Below, piece by piece: positions 51,525-60,285 of a stretch of DNA of 64,000 nucleotides. Made by a program: the position numbers and the translations under genes. This stretch comes from Nocardia macrotermitis (GTDB taxonomy: Bacteria; Actinomycetota; Actinomycetes; Mycobacteriales; Mycobacteriaceae), in contig NZ_WEGK01000021.1 in assembly GCF_009604405.1 (NCBI RefSeq), forward strand, positions 53,425 to 117,424, given 5' to 3'. A model generated the notes under the pieces. The model was given only the letters and a program-made list of their open reading frames with translations. It searched no databases and was not told where the DNA came from. Position 1 is the stretch's first letter. Every line of letters begins with the position of its first letter.

Positions 51525-52460
51525 ATGACGTCCGGACCGCTCCGCAACCTGGATCTCAACCTCCTGACCGCGCTCGACGCCCTACTGCGCGAACGCAACG
51601 TCACCCGCGCCGCCGAACAACTGGGCCTGAGCCAACCCGCCGTCTCGGCCGCACTCCGACGCCTGCGCCGGCACTTCCACGACGAACTCCTGCACCGCAC
51701 CGGCAACCGCTACGAACTCACCCCACTGGGCGAACTGCTACGAGAACCCACCACCACCGCACTCGCGGGCGTCGCACGCGTCTTCGACGCCATCCCCACC
51801 TTCGAGCCCGCGACCGCAACCCGCGAATTCACTTTCCTGGTCTCGGATTACGCCGCGATGGTGGCAGCCGACGAACTCGTCAACACGATCGAGGAACAGG
51901 CACCGGGAGTCCGCCTACGCCTCCAACAACAAGTCGCCGCCCACGTGGACCAGGCCCCCGAATCGCTACGCACCGTCGACGGCATGTTCCTCCCCCACGG
52001 CTTCCTGTCCGACATCCCCTCCATCGACGTCTTCACCGACGATTGGGTCCTCATAGTCTCCCGCGACAACACCGAGATCGGCGACACCACAACCCTGGCC
52101 CAACTATCCGAAATGCCTTGGGTGGTAACCCATCACGCCCCCACCGCCTTCACCCCCGCCGTCCGCCAGCTACGCCTCATAGGCATAGAACCCGACATCC
52201 GAGTCGTAGTCGAAAGCTTCCTCACCGTCCCGTTCATGATCACCGGAACCCACCGAGTAGCCCTCCTGCAACGCCGCATAGCCACCCGCCTCGCCACCCC
52301 CGCCGACGTCCGAATCCTCCCCTGCCCCTGGGACGTGGTCCCCCTGGTAGAAGCCTTCTGGTGGCACCCCACCCACCGCCCCGACCCAGCCCACCAATGG
52401 CTCAGACACCTCCTACGCACCCAATCGCAACCGGATCCAGCAGCCACCGCGTTGCGATGA
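51525..52460 (+). CDS. LysR-family regulator of the aromatic operon
   Basis: A 311-residue LysR protein. The N-terminal winged helix is clear (LRNLDLNLLTALDALLRERN, then VTRAAEQLGLSQPAVSAALRRLR). The remainder is the two-lobed co-inducer domain (FTFLVSDYAAM; a NodD-type FLVSDY start), which resembles the NodD/LinR subgroup that binds aromatic signals. ATG 51525 is the first plausible start; the frame opens earlier at 51429. The gene is divergent from the monooxygenase, so activation by a pathway aromatic is likely. Confidence 0.9.
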   Translation: MTSGPLRNLDLNLLTALDALLRERNVTRAAEQLGLSQPAVSAALRRLRRHFHDELLHRTGNRYELTPLGELLREPTTTALAGVARVFDAIPTFEPATATREFTFLVSDYAAMVAADELVNTIEEQAPGVRLRLQQQVAAHVDQAPESLRTVDGMFLPHGFLSDIPSIDVFTDDWVLIVSRDNTEIGDTTTLAQLSEMPWVVTHHAPTAFTPAVRQLRLIGIEPDIRVVVESFLTVPFMITGTHRVALLQRRIATRLATPADVRILPCPWDVVPLVEAFWWHPTHRPDPAHQWLRHLLRTQSQPDPAATALR

Positions 52461-52782
52461 GCGACCTCCGAACCATCGCGCTTCACGAATCACCACCCCG
52501 ATACCCCCGCATCGATCGCGACGGTCCGGCCGGGCGACCATGCCACGGGACTCCCCGCGTGCCGCACCTGCCGTCGTGCATCCGATCTCGAATCAAGCCA
52601 CATGGTCACCACCTGCTCGTAGCTGGATGCGGGCCCAGACTGTCCCGCGGCGAAAGTTCGTCGGCCACAGCCCAATCGGAGCGCGCGCCGATAAGGGGGA
52701 TTGACCCGATGACCTCATCGTCGCCCACCGTCGCCAAGTGGGAGCTCGAGCTGCGGCGCTTCGCTTTTCGCATCGAGATCGG
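52461..52782. other. About 320 nt without a gene
   Basis: This stretch lies between the convergent LysR and MFS genes. Long open frames crossing it continue from other frames of the LysR gene and show no domain. I see no gene or convincing hairpin. Confidence 0.45.
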
Positions 52783-53976
52783 CTATTCGGCGGCGGGCCG
52801 GGTGGGGCGGGTGAGTGTCAGGGGTACGAACAGCGCCAGTGCGAGTACCTGGGTGATCACGGTGAAGACGACGACGCTGGTGATCGAGTGGCTGTACAGG
52901 ATGCCGATCAGGGTGGAACCGGCCAGCCATGCCAGGCCGTAGACGGCGGTGAACACGCCGTATCCGGTGCCGCGCCGATGTGCGGGGACCAGGTCGGCGA
53001 TGGCGGCGCGCAGGGTGGATTCGTGGATACCCATCGCCATGCCCCAGACGACCGCGCCCGCCCATACCAGCGCGGGGGTGGTGGCGAACGAGAGCAGGGG
53101 CACCACCGCCGAGAGTGGTAGCGCAATCACCAAGCCGCGCAATCCGATTCGGTCGTAGAGATGTCCGGAGCCGAGTGCGGCCAGTGCCGCGGCGCCCATG
53201 GCGGCGGCGTAGGTGACCGGGATCAGTCCGTCGGACAGGACATGGCGGGCCTGCATGTGGAACGAGATCACCCCGAACGTGGCGAACCCGGCCATCGAGA
53301 CCGCGGTGAACGCCGCGTACAGCCAGAACCGGCCCGGCAGTCGGTCATCGGATCCCGAGCCGCTGCCGGTGGGCGCGTGCACGGTTTCGTAGGCAGCGGG
53401 GTGCGGCACCGCGCGCCGCAGCCAAGCCAGGGTGAGCAGCGCCAGCGCACCCGGAATCACCAGGACGGCGAATCCGGCGCGGAATCCGGAGATCGCGATC
53501 ATGGCCGCGACCAGCAACGGTCCCAGCAGCGCACCGGACTGATCGAGGGCCTCGTGGATCGCGAACGTCCTGCCCCGCCCCAGCCCACTGCTGCTGGCCT
53601 GCGCGAGCATGGTGTCCCGCGCGGGTGTTCGTACCGCCTTGCCGAATCGTTCGGTGATCACCAGGCCCGCGGCAGGCCACAACCAGGTGGTCAGCGCCAT
53701 CAACGGCACCGACACCACCGTGAGCGCGTACCCGGTGATCGACAGCGTCCACTGCCGCCCGGTGCGGTCGGACAACGGCCCGGTGACCAGCCGCAACATC
53801 AACGCGACCGCCTCCCCCGCACCCGTGACGAACCCGACCACCGCCGCCGATGCGCCCAGAGTCGCCAAGTAAGGGCCGGTGATCGCGCGCGCGCCTTCGT
53901 AGACGAAGTCGGCCAGCATGCTCACCACACCGAACGCCATCACGAACCGCAACGGGGACAACCGATTCGGCCTCAT
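52783..53976 (-). CDS. MFS transporter next to the arsenic genes
   Basis: A 397-residue protein with 12 hydrophobic segments. The motif A-like loop is LVTGPLSDRTGRQW and a second half-copy is GSGHLYDRIGLRG. The start ADFVYEGARAITGPYL is characteristic of an MFS group often encoded in actinobacterial arsenic clusters. It lies downstream of arsC on the same strand after 177 nt. I do not assign ArsJ, whose motifs are absent. Metalloid or organoarsenical efflux is possible but unproven. The start could be a GTG codons earlier (53988 or 53994). Confidence 0.85.
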   Translation of the reverse strand: MRPNRLSPLRFVMAFGVVSMLADFVYEGARAITGPYLATLGASAAVVGFVTGAGEAVALMLRLVTGPLSDRTGRQWTLSITGYALTVVSVPLMALTTWLWPAAGLVITERFGKAVRTPARDTMLAQASSSGLGRGRTFAIHEALDQSGALLGPLLVAAMIAISGFRAGFAVLVIPGALALLTLAWLRRAVPHPAAYETVHAPTGSGSGSDDRLPGRFWLYAAFTAVSMAGFATFGVISFHMQARHVLSDGLIPVTYAAAMGAAALAALGSGHLYDRIGLRGLVIALPLSAVVPLLSFATTPALVWAGAVVWGMAMGIHESTLRAAIADLVPAHRRGTGYGVFTAVYGLAWLAGSTLIGILYSHSITSVVVFTVITQVLALALFVPLTLTRPTRPAAE

Positions 53977-54152
53977 CTCAGCACCCACTCGCACAGCCGA
54001 GGAGGTTCTCGATACATCAGCAACAGCCACTTCAACCCGTCCGTCATCCCCACAGTCTGCCCAACGCGCCAGGAGCCTTGATTTCGCGCCCGACGCCTGC
54101 CTTGTCACTCCGCCGCTGTGGTCCGACTTCCGTCGAGACTTGTGAACGGTTG

Positions 54153-54608
54153 TCACGGGCGAGACTTGCGGACGGGTCGTCTCGAATCGCTCGACCCACT
54201 CGCGAACGGTATGCCCATGTCCTCGAGCAGAGTCCGAACGCAGTGTTCGATCTCGTCGCGGATGGGTCGGACGGCCTCGATGCCTTGTCCGGCGGGGTCG
54301 TCGAGTTCCCAGTCCAGGTAACGCTTTCCGGGGAAGAACGGGCAGGTGTCGCCGCAGCCCATGGTGATCACCACGTCGGAGGATTCGACCGCGTCGGCGG
54401 TCAGAACCTTGGGGATTTCGGTGGAGATGTCGATACCGATTTCGGCCATGGCCGCGACGGCGGTGGGGTTGACCTGGTCGGCGGGTTCGGAACCTGCGGA
54501 GCGGACTTCGACCCGGCCAGCGGCGAGGTGAGTCAGGAACGCGGCGGCCATCTGGGAGCGTCCGGCGTTGTGGACGCACACGAACAGCACACTGGGCACG
54601 GAAGACAT
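54153..54608 (-). CDS. arsC: Arsenate reductase, low-molecular-weight phosphatase type
   Basis: The 151-residue protein has the catalytic P-loop CVHNAGRSQ with Cys11 and Arg17, the redox cysteines Cys85 and Cys89 in MGCGDTCPFFPG, and the WELDDPAG catalytic Asp. This is the thioredoxin- or mycothiol-coupled arsenate reductase group of actinobacteria. It converts arsenate to arsenite, which the neighbouring ACR3 pump exports. It is followed downstream by the MFS gene and preceded by ACR3 on the same strand. Confidence 0.95.
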   Translation of the reverse strand: MSSVPSVLFVCVHNAGRSQMAAAFLTHLAAGRVEVRSAGSEPADQVNPTAVAAMAEIGIDISTEIPKVLTADAVESSDVVITMGCGDTCPFFPGKRYLDWELDDPAGQGIEAVRPIRDEIEHCVRTLLEDMGIPFASGSSDSRRPVRKSRP

Positions 54609-54754
54609 TGGGTGCGTGGGCCTTTCACTCGGTTACCGGGGTCGTGAGTTCAGCGGGCAACGCTTCGACGCGGGTTCGATGTTGTGGACGATCGAGCACA
54701 TCAGCTCACCGGGCTGGTCGTCGGCCGTGACAGATACTCGGGCCGAGTCGGTCT

Positions 54755-55828
54755 TCACTGGATGATGTTGCGGGAAAACCGGTTTCGCAGCGCGAGGGAC
54801 ACGTAGACGAGGCCGACGAGGACGGGGACCTCGATGAGGGGGCCGACGACTCCGGCGAGAGCCTGGCGGGAGGTGGCACCGTAGGTGGCGATCGCGACGG
54901 CGATGGCGAGTTCGAAGTTGTTGCCCGCGGCGGTGAACGCGAGGGTGGTGGTGCGCTCGTAGCCGAGGCCGATGATGCGTCCGTAGAGGTAGCCGCCGCC
55001 CCACATGATCGCGAAGTACGCCAGCAGCGGGACCGCGATGCGCACGACATCCATTGGGCGAGAAATGATCTGGCGGCCTTGCAGCGCGAACAGGATCACG
55101 ATCGTGAACAGCAGGCCGTACAGTGCCCACGGGCCGATACGCGGGAGCAGGGTGTGTTCGTACCAGTCGCGGCCCTTGGCGCGTTCGCCGAACCGGCGGG
55201 TCAGGAATCCCGCGACCAGCGGGATCCCCAGGAAGATCAGTACCGATTTCGCGATCTGCCACGGCGAGGTGTGGATGGTGGTCTGCGCCAGGCCGAGCCA
55301 GCCGGGCAGGACCGAGAGGTAGAACCAGCCCAGCACCGCGAACATGACGACCTGGAAGATCGAATTCAACGCGACGAGCACGGCGGCGGCCTCCCGGTCG
55401 CCACAGGCCAGATCGTTCCAAATGATCACCATCGCAATACATCTGGCCAAGCCGACGATGATCAGACCGGTTCGATATTCGGGCAGGTCCGGCAGCAGCA
55501 GCCACGCCAGCGCGAACATCAGCGCGGGCCCGACCAGCCAGTTCAACACCAGCGAGCCGACCAGCAGGCGACGGTCCCTGGTGACCGAGTCCAAGCGGTC
55601 GTACCGGACCTTGGCAAGCACCGGATACATCATGATCAGCAGGCCGATCGCGATGGGCAGGGAGATTCCGTCGACCTGCACCGCCGACAAGGCATCACCG
55701 AGGCCGGGGATGCCGCGGCCGAGCAGGAGTCCGGCGGCCATGGCCACGGCGATCCAGACCGGTAGAAACCGGTCCAGAGTGGAGAGTTTCCCGACGACGG
55801 CGGGGTGTGTGGCGTGTTCGGTGGTCAT
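54755..55828 (-). CDS. arsB: Arsenite efflux permease ACR3
   Basis: The 357-residue membrane protein has ten helices and belongs to the ACR3 family of arsenite permeases. The signature segment is TGLIIVGLARCIAMVIIWNDLACGD, which carries the essential Cys of this family, and ALTF-like LAFTAAGNNFELAIAVAI follows. ATG 55828 has GAGG seven bases upstream. It is 29 nt after the stop of the arsI-like gene, so they share a transcript. Named ACR3 by family; the arsB symbol is customary for the efflux step. Confidence 0.92.
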   Translation of the reverse strand: MTTEHATHPAVVGKLSTLDRFLPVWIAVAMAAGLLLGRGIPGLGDALSAVQVDGISLPIAIGLLIMMYPVLAKVRYDRLDSVTRDRRLLVGSLVLNWLVGPALMFALAWLLLPDLPEYRTGLIIVGLARCIAMVIIWNDLACGDREAAAVLVALNSIFQVVMFAVLGWFYLSVLPGWLGLAQTTIHTSPWQIAKSVLIFLGIPLVAGFLTRRFGERAKGRDWYEHTLLPRIGPWALYGLLFTIVILFALQGRQIISRPMDVVRIAVPLLAYFAIMWGGGYLYGRIIGLGYERTTTLAFTAAGNNFELAIAVAIATYGATSRQALAGVVGPLIEVPVLVGLVYVSLALRNRFSRNIIQ

Positions 55829-55857
55829 GCGGTCACCTCGAGAGCAGGTAGAGTCGG

Positions 55858-56433
55858 TCAGCAGCAACTCACGCCCGAGGTGGCCGACTCGCCCTTGACA
55901 TCGGTTCCGCAGCAGGCATTTTCGGCAGACCGAGTGGGGACGACCGCGTCGACGCGAATCTGCTTACGAGACAGGTGATCTGGACCCGACTCAGCCGCGT
56001 CGGTGCCGCAGCAAGCTCGTACAGCGTCGGCATCGCCGGTAGCGAATTCCGGTGCCACACCGAAGTTTTCGCTATCGGCCAGCACGGTGTACACCTCCCA
56101 TTTCTCGGCGTCGGCCCCGGTGACCCACACCTTGTCCTGGGTGGCAAAGCAACACGTGGTCGCGATCTGCTCCTCGGTGAACAATCCCGCCGCCGACAGA
56201 CGGGCGATCTCACCGTGAACCTGCTCCGAGGTCTCGACCTCGACCCCGAGGTGATTGAGCGTGCCGCCTCGACCGGCGTTCTCGAGCAGTACCAACTTCA
56301 ACGGCGGCTCGGCGATGGCGAAGTTGGCGTAACCCGGCTTACGTTTGGCCGGAGCGACATTGAACAACGTCGAGTAGAACGCGATCGCCTGCTTGAGGTC
56401 ATCGACATTGAGCGCAAGCTGGACACGAGACAT
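55858..56433 (-). CDS. arsI: ArsI/CadI-like vicinal oxygen chelate protein
   Basis: The 191-residue product resembles ArsI C-As lyase and cadmium-induced CadI proteins: a VOC domain (residues 1-120, RVQLALNVDDLKQAIAFYS and LFNVAPAKRKPGYANFAIAEPP) with likely iron ligands Gln5, His61 and Glu113, and the vicinal Cys pair Cys94-Cys95 (TTCCFATQDKVWV) that binds trivalent organoarsenicals. It has a C-terminal tail with three further CC pairs (141-142, 174-175, 190-191), more than I would expect in ArsI. It cuts the C-As bond of methylarsenite in relatives. GGAGG lies six bases before ATG 56433. It leads the operon divergent from arsR. Confidence 0.85.
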   Translation of the reverse strand: MSRVQLALNVDDLKQAIAFYSTLFNVAPAKRKPGYANFAIAEPPLKLVLLENAGRGGTLNHLGVEVETSEQVHGEIARLSAAGLFTEEQIATTCCFATQDKVWVTGADAEKWEVYTVLADSENFGVAPEFATGDADAVRACCGTDAAESGPDHLSRKQIRVDAVVPTRSAENACCGTDVKGESATSGVSCC

Positions 56434-56451
56434 CACAAACCTCCATGGTGA

Positions 56452-56506
56452 GACATATGCCGAAAAGGTGAACGAGACCGAGTTTCCCACCTTTTCGACA
56501 TATGTC
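56452..56506. promoter_or_regulatory. Large inverted repeat at the arsI-arsR divergent promoter
   Basis: Arms at 56452-56470 and 56488-56506 are 19 bp with one mismatch (GACATATG-C/A-CGAAAAGGTG), around a 17-nt spacer. Each arm can act as an ArsR site, so the regulator would cover both start regions. A TTGACA -35-like box faces the arsI direction inside the right arm. Confidence 0.75.
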
Positions 56507-56530
56507 AATCCACTGGGTAGCATGAGGACC

Positions 56531-56890
56531 ATGCCCAAGGCCCTGCCCGTGATCGACATGTCCACACCGGTGTGCTGCACCCCGGTAGCCGCGGGCCCGA
56601 TCGACGACGCCGCCGCCCTCGAAGTCGCCCTACGCCTGAAAGCCCTCGCCGACCCCGTCCGAGTGAAACTCCTGTCCCTACTGCTGGCCAACCTCGAAAC
56701 CGGCGAGAACGGCGGCAACCTGGCCGCAACGGTCGGACTCTCCGAATCCACCGTCAGCCACCACCTGACCCAACTCCGCAAAGCCGGACTCATCAACTCC
56801 GAACGCACCGGAATGAACGTCGTCCACCACGCCAAACGCGACGCCCTCTCCGCCCTGTGCGTCGTACTCGACCCCAACTGCCGTTGCTGA
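56531..56890 (+). CDS. arsR: ArsR-family arsenic-responsive repressor
   Basis: The 119-residue winged-helix repressor has LADPVRVKLLSLLLANLET and VGLSESTVSHHLTQLRKAGL as its DNA-binding core. Cysteines fit a metalloid site: Cys15-Cys16 near the N-terminus (STPVCCTPV) and Cys110, Cys117 and Cys119 at the C-terminus. This Cys pair layout is seen in actinobacterial ArsR proteins where As(III) binding releases DNA. The start at 56531 is preceded by GAGG; ATG 56522 is also possible. Divergent from arsI with the large inverted repeat between. Confidence 0.93.
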   Translation: MPKALPVIDMSTPVCCTPVAAGPIDDAAALEVALRLKALADPVRVKLLSLLLANLETGENGGNLAATVGLSESTVSHHLTQLRKAGLINSERTGMNVVHHAKRDALSALCVVLDPNCRC

Positions 56891-57303
56891 AATGCCGCCC
56901 GGCGCACCGATTTCCGGCGTCGGATGCGGCGCGGGCGACCGAGTAGACAACTCTCGAGATGATCGACCCGACGGGATTCAGGGCCGCGGAAGCAGGGTGC
57001 GAGTTGTCCGCCCGAGCGCGGTGGGGTCACCTTTCCGCAGACCGCGAGCAAAGCGGTGCAGTCGAAAACACGAGCGCCCCACGACGCACGGCTGTCACGA
57101 AATACGTTGCAGCACAGCATGAACGGCTGAGCACCCAGACGCGGTCCAGCCGGGCACACCAGCGACCGAGGCATGCGTCGAACAGCCCACACTCGCCGGT
57201 ATGCTGCATGATTGCGGGCTGCGCGATCGATACCTGCACCGCACACGTATGAGCGAAGTAGACCACTGGTTCGACTGATCGTTGTCACGTGAAAGGTCGC
57301 TGG
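56891..57303. other. About 410 nt intergenic region with no gene seen
   Basis: The region lies after arsR and before the MMPL gene. Short frames exist on both strands, none with a domain, ribosome site or bias. It should hold the MMPL promoter near 57200-57290. Confidence 0.45.
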
Positions 57304-59514
57304 ATGTCGTCTTATTTGTATCGTTTGGCGAAATGGTCCTCCGGGCATCGCAGGGTGGTGTTGGCTGCCTGGTTGTTGCTGGCGGTGGTGATGGTTGTGT
57401 TGGGGACGGCCAGTGGCGGGAAGACGAACGACAACTTCACGATTCCGGGGACCGAGTCGGAGGATGTGGCGACGCTGTTGACGCGGCAGATGCCCGCGGC
57501 GGCCGGTGGGCAGACGCAGATCGTGTTGGCCACGCACGGTAATGCGAAGGTCACCGATGCCGGGAATGTGGCTTCGATCGGGACGATGGTCACGAAGTTG
57601 AAGGCGATTGCGGGGGTTGTCGCGGTGGGGGATCCGTTTCAGACCAAGACGATTTCGCCGAGCGGGCAGGCGGCCATCGCGACGGTGCAGTATTCGCAGA
57701 CGCCGGTGGATGTGCCGGATTCGACGTTCGACGCGGTGCGGGCGGCGGTCGAACCGGCGCAGAACTCCGGCGTGCAGGTGGAGTACTCCGGTACCGCGTA
57801 TCCCGGGTGGCTCATCTCGGTGTCCGAAACACCCGAAATCGTCGGTATGATCATCGCTTTCGTGATTCTGCTGATCACATTCGGCGCGTTCGTGGCCGCG
57901 GGGCTGCCGATCCTGAACGCGATCGTCGGGATCGTGGTCACGCTGATGGGTGTCACCGCGCTGGCCTCGGTCGTCAGCATCGCCTCGGCCTCGACGACGG
58001 TGGCGATCATGCTCGGGTTGTCGTGCGGGATCGACTATGCGCTGTTCATTCTGTCGCGGCATCGCAACAATCTCATGGCCGGGATGAGTGTCGAGGATTC
58101 GATTCCGCTGGCGGTCGGCACGGCGGGCAGTTCGGTGGTGTTCGCCGGAATCACCGTGATCGTCGCGCTGTGCGGCCTGGCGGTCGCGGGGATTCCGTTC
58201 CTCACGGTGATGGGGTTGGCGGCGGCGGCCGCGGTGCTGATCGCCCTGCTCGTCTCGCTGACGCTGCTGCCCGCGCTGCTCGGATTCGCGGGGATGACGG
58301 TGGCGAAATTCCTGCAATCACCGCTGCGCCCGGGACGTCCCGAGGCGATCGCCCGGCAGGCCGTCGAACAACCCGAACGCACCGCGGGCGCGATCTGGGC
58401 GCGATTCGTGGTGCGCTGGCGGATTCCGGTGCTGATCCTGGGGATCGCGCTGCTCGCGGTGATCGCGGCGCCGGCGACGCAGATGAATCTGGGTCTGCCC
58501 AGCGGCTCGTCCAAACCGACCTCCGACACCCAGCGCCGCGCCTACGACATCGTCGCGGAGAACTTCGGGCCCGGATACAACGGGCCGCTGCTGGTCGTGG
58601 TCGACAACGTCACCGATACCGCCCAGCTCACGCCGATCACTCAGGCCCTGAGCAAACTTCCCGATGTCGCGGGCGTCGTCGCCGGAGCCGCGGCGGGCTC
58701 GCTGCACACGATTCAGGTGGTGCCGAAATCCGGGCCGAACGATCCGAAGACCGCGGATCTCGTGCACGCGATCCGCGACCAGCGCGCCGGCATCGAAGGT
58801 TCGACCGGCACAAGGATTCTCGTCGGCGGAACCACCGCGTCCAATATCGACGTCTCGGCCAAACTGTCCGGGGCGCTGCCGATCTTCCTGGCCGTGGTCG
58901 TCGGACTCGCGTTCATCCTGCTGACCTTCGCCTTCCGCACCATCTGGGTGCCGATCAAATCGATCATCGGCTTCCTGCTGTCGGTGGGCGCGGCGTTCGG
59001 CGCGGAGGTGGCGTTGTTCCAATGGGGTTGGGGTGAGCACATTTTCGGTATCGCGCCGAGTGAGATCATCAGCTTTCTGCCGATCATCATGCTCGGCATC
59101 ATCTTCGGATTGTCCAGTGACTACGAGGTTTTCGTCGTCTCCCGGATCAAGGAGGACTTCACCAGGAACTGCGACGCGCGCCTGGCCGTGGAGCGTGGCA
59201 CCGGCTACTCCGCCCGCGTGGTCACCGCCGCCGCCCTGATCATGTTCGCCATCTTCGTCGCGTTCATGATCAACAAGGATCCGACGATCAAGGCGATCGG
59301 CTTCGGCTTCGCGGTGGGTGTGCTGCTCGACGCGTTCGTCGTCCGGCTGACTCTCGTGCCCGCTGTCATGGCGATCGCGGATCGCCAATTCTGGTATCAC
59401 CCACAGTGGTTCGCGAAATATGTGCCGGATCCGGACATCGAGGGTGAGAAGTTGGAGCGGCGGTTGGCGGCCGAGGGCGCGCGGGCCGAGGAGTCGGAAG
59501 CGGTTGTGCCGTAG
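57304..59514 (+). CDS. MMPL-family RND transporter
   Basis: The 736-residue protein has 12 helices in two halves. Each half has an outer loop domain and the MMPL motifs: SCGIDYALFILSRHRNNL in the first half and LSSDYEVFVVSRIKEDF in the second, with the proton-relay Asp-Tyr pairs. Such proteins export or flip lipids across the membrane in mycolata, as MmpL3/MmpL-type carriers, or transport drugs. GGLxAG-like GGTTASNIDVSAK lies in the second loop. ATG 57304 follows AAAGG at seven bases. No MmpS partner gene is adjacent. Confidence 0.93.
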   Translation: MSSYLYRLAKWSSGHRRVVLAAWLLLAVVMVVLGTASGGKTNDNFTIPGTESEDVATLLTRQMPAAAGGQTQIVLATHGNAKVTDAGNVASIGTMVTKLKAIAGVVAVGDPFQTKTISPSGQAAIATVQYSQTPVDVPDSTFDAVRAAVEPAQNSGVQVEYSGTAYPGWLISVSETPEIVGMIIAFVILLITFGAFVAAGLPILNAIVGIVVTLMGVTALASVVSIASASTTVAIMLGLSCGIDYALFILSRHRNNLMAGMSVEDSIPLAVGTAGSSVVFAGITVIVALCGLAVAGIPFLTVMGLAAAAAVLIALLVSLTLLPALLGFAGMTVAKFLQSPLRPGRPEAIARQAVEQPERTAGAIWARFVVRWRIPVLILGIALLAVIAAPATQMNLGLPSGSSKPTSDTQRRAYDIVAENFGPGYNGPLLVVVDNVTDTAQLTPITQALSKLPDVAGVVAGAAAGSLHTIQVVPKSGPNDPKTADLVHAIRDQRAGIEGSTGTRILVGGTTASNIDVSAKLSGALPIFLAVVVGLAFILLTFAFRTIWVPIKSIIGFLLSVGAAFGAEVALFQWGWGEHIFGIAPSEIISFLPIIMLGIIFGLSSDYEVFVVSRIKEDFTRNCDARLAVERGTGYSARVVTAAALIMFAIFVAFMINKDPTIKAIGFGFAVGVLLDAFVVRLTLVPAVMAIADRQFWYHPQWFAKYVPDPDIEGEKLERRLAAEGARAEESEAVVP

Positions 59515-59524
59515 TCGAAAACCG

Positions 59525-60124
59525 TCAGCCTCGCACGACCTCGTAGTTGTGGAACACCAAGCCCTCGCCCATCTTTCGCGTCTCGACCAAGTGCAGCGGC
59601 TTCGTCTCGCCGGTCTCGTCGAACAGACGAAGGCCCGATCCCGCGACGACCGGGAAAACCACCAGCCGCAGTTCATCGAGCAGATCGTGTTCCATCAATG
59701 TGCGCGCGAGCTGATAGCTCGCGTAGATCAGGATCTGCCCGTCCACCTTCCGCTTCAGCTCCGAAACCTCCTTCATCGCGTCGCCGCGCAGGACCGTGAC
59801 GTTGCTCCACCGAGGCTCCTCGAGGGTCGAGGACACGACGTACTTGGGCATACTTCGGACCCGGTTCGCCCACTCGGGGCTCACGCGACCCTCCGCCAGA
59901 TTCCGTTCTGTCATCCGGTCCGCGAACCACTCATTGCTGCGCCCGCCCAGCAGCAGCGCCTCGGCCTCGAGGGCTTCCCGCGTCTCGCGGACGGTCCAGT
60001 CCTGGAGGTCTCCGGCCCCGACGAACCGGTGGAACCAGCCGCCCCGCGCGAAACCCTCCGCGCCGTCCGGGTCCTGGACCACTCCGTCGAGTGTCATATT
60101 CGAGGTGAGGACGATCTTTCCCAT
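59525..60124 (-). CDS. RibD C-terminal-domain (dihydrofolate reductase-like) protein
   Basis: The 199-residue protein matches the RibD-C/DHFR-like fold: KIVLTSNMTLDGVVQDPDG, ALLLGGRSNEWFADRM, MPKYVVSSTLEEPRWSNV, GQILIYASYQLARTLM, and VFPVVAGSGLRLFDE. The C-terminal half of RibD reduces a pyrimidine in riboflavin synthesis, but free-standing copies have other, unknown roles. It is convergent with MMPL (10 nt) and divergent from an ECF sigma gene that is followed by another RibD-C protein. Confidence 0.88.
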   Translation of the reverse strand: MGKIVLTSNMTLDGVVQDPDGAEGFARGGWFHRFVGAGDLQDWTVRETREALEAEALLLGGRSNEWFADRMTERNLAEGRVSPEWANRVRSMPKYVVSSTLEEPRWSNVTVLRGDAMKEVSELKRKVDGQILIYASYQLARTLMEHDLLDELRLVVFPVVAGSGLRLFDETGETKPLHLVETRKMGEGLVFHNYEVVRG

Positions 60125-60285
60125 TTCCGTGCTCCTTCGACAATGGTGTCAGCGTTCACGGATACTGACGCCGCCCCGCCGGAAAAGGGGGCGCAGCGGA
60201 AGAGCACGCTGCGCGACCGCCCCTTTCGCGGCTCCGTCGACGTCCATACAGCATGGAACTGCACACAGGAAGCGAGGTGTCGGGC

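Noticed and set aside
51266..52942. 558-codon Pro/Arg-rich frame across the LysR gene
   Set aside because: It crosses the LysR gene in another frame and has no family pattern.
52783..53976. ArsJ organoarsenical exporter
   Set aside because: The neighbour set lacks the GAPDH gene that accompanies arsJ and the N-terminal sequence differs from ArsJ as I know it; only MFS membership is supported.
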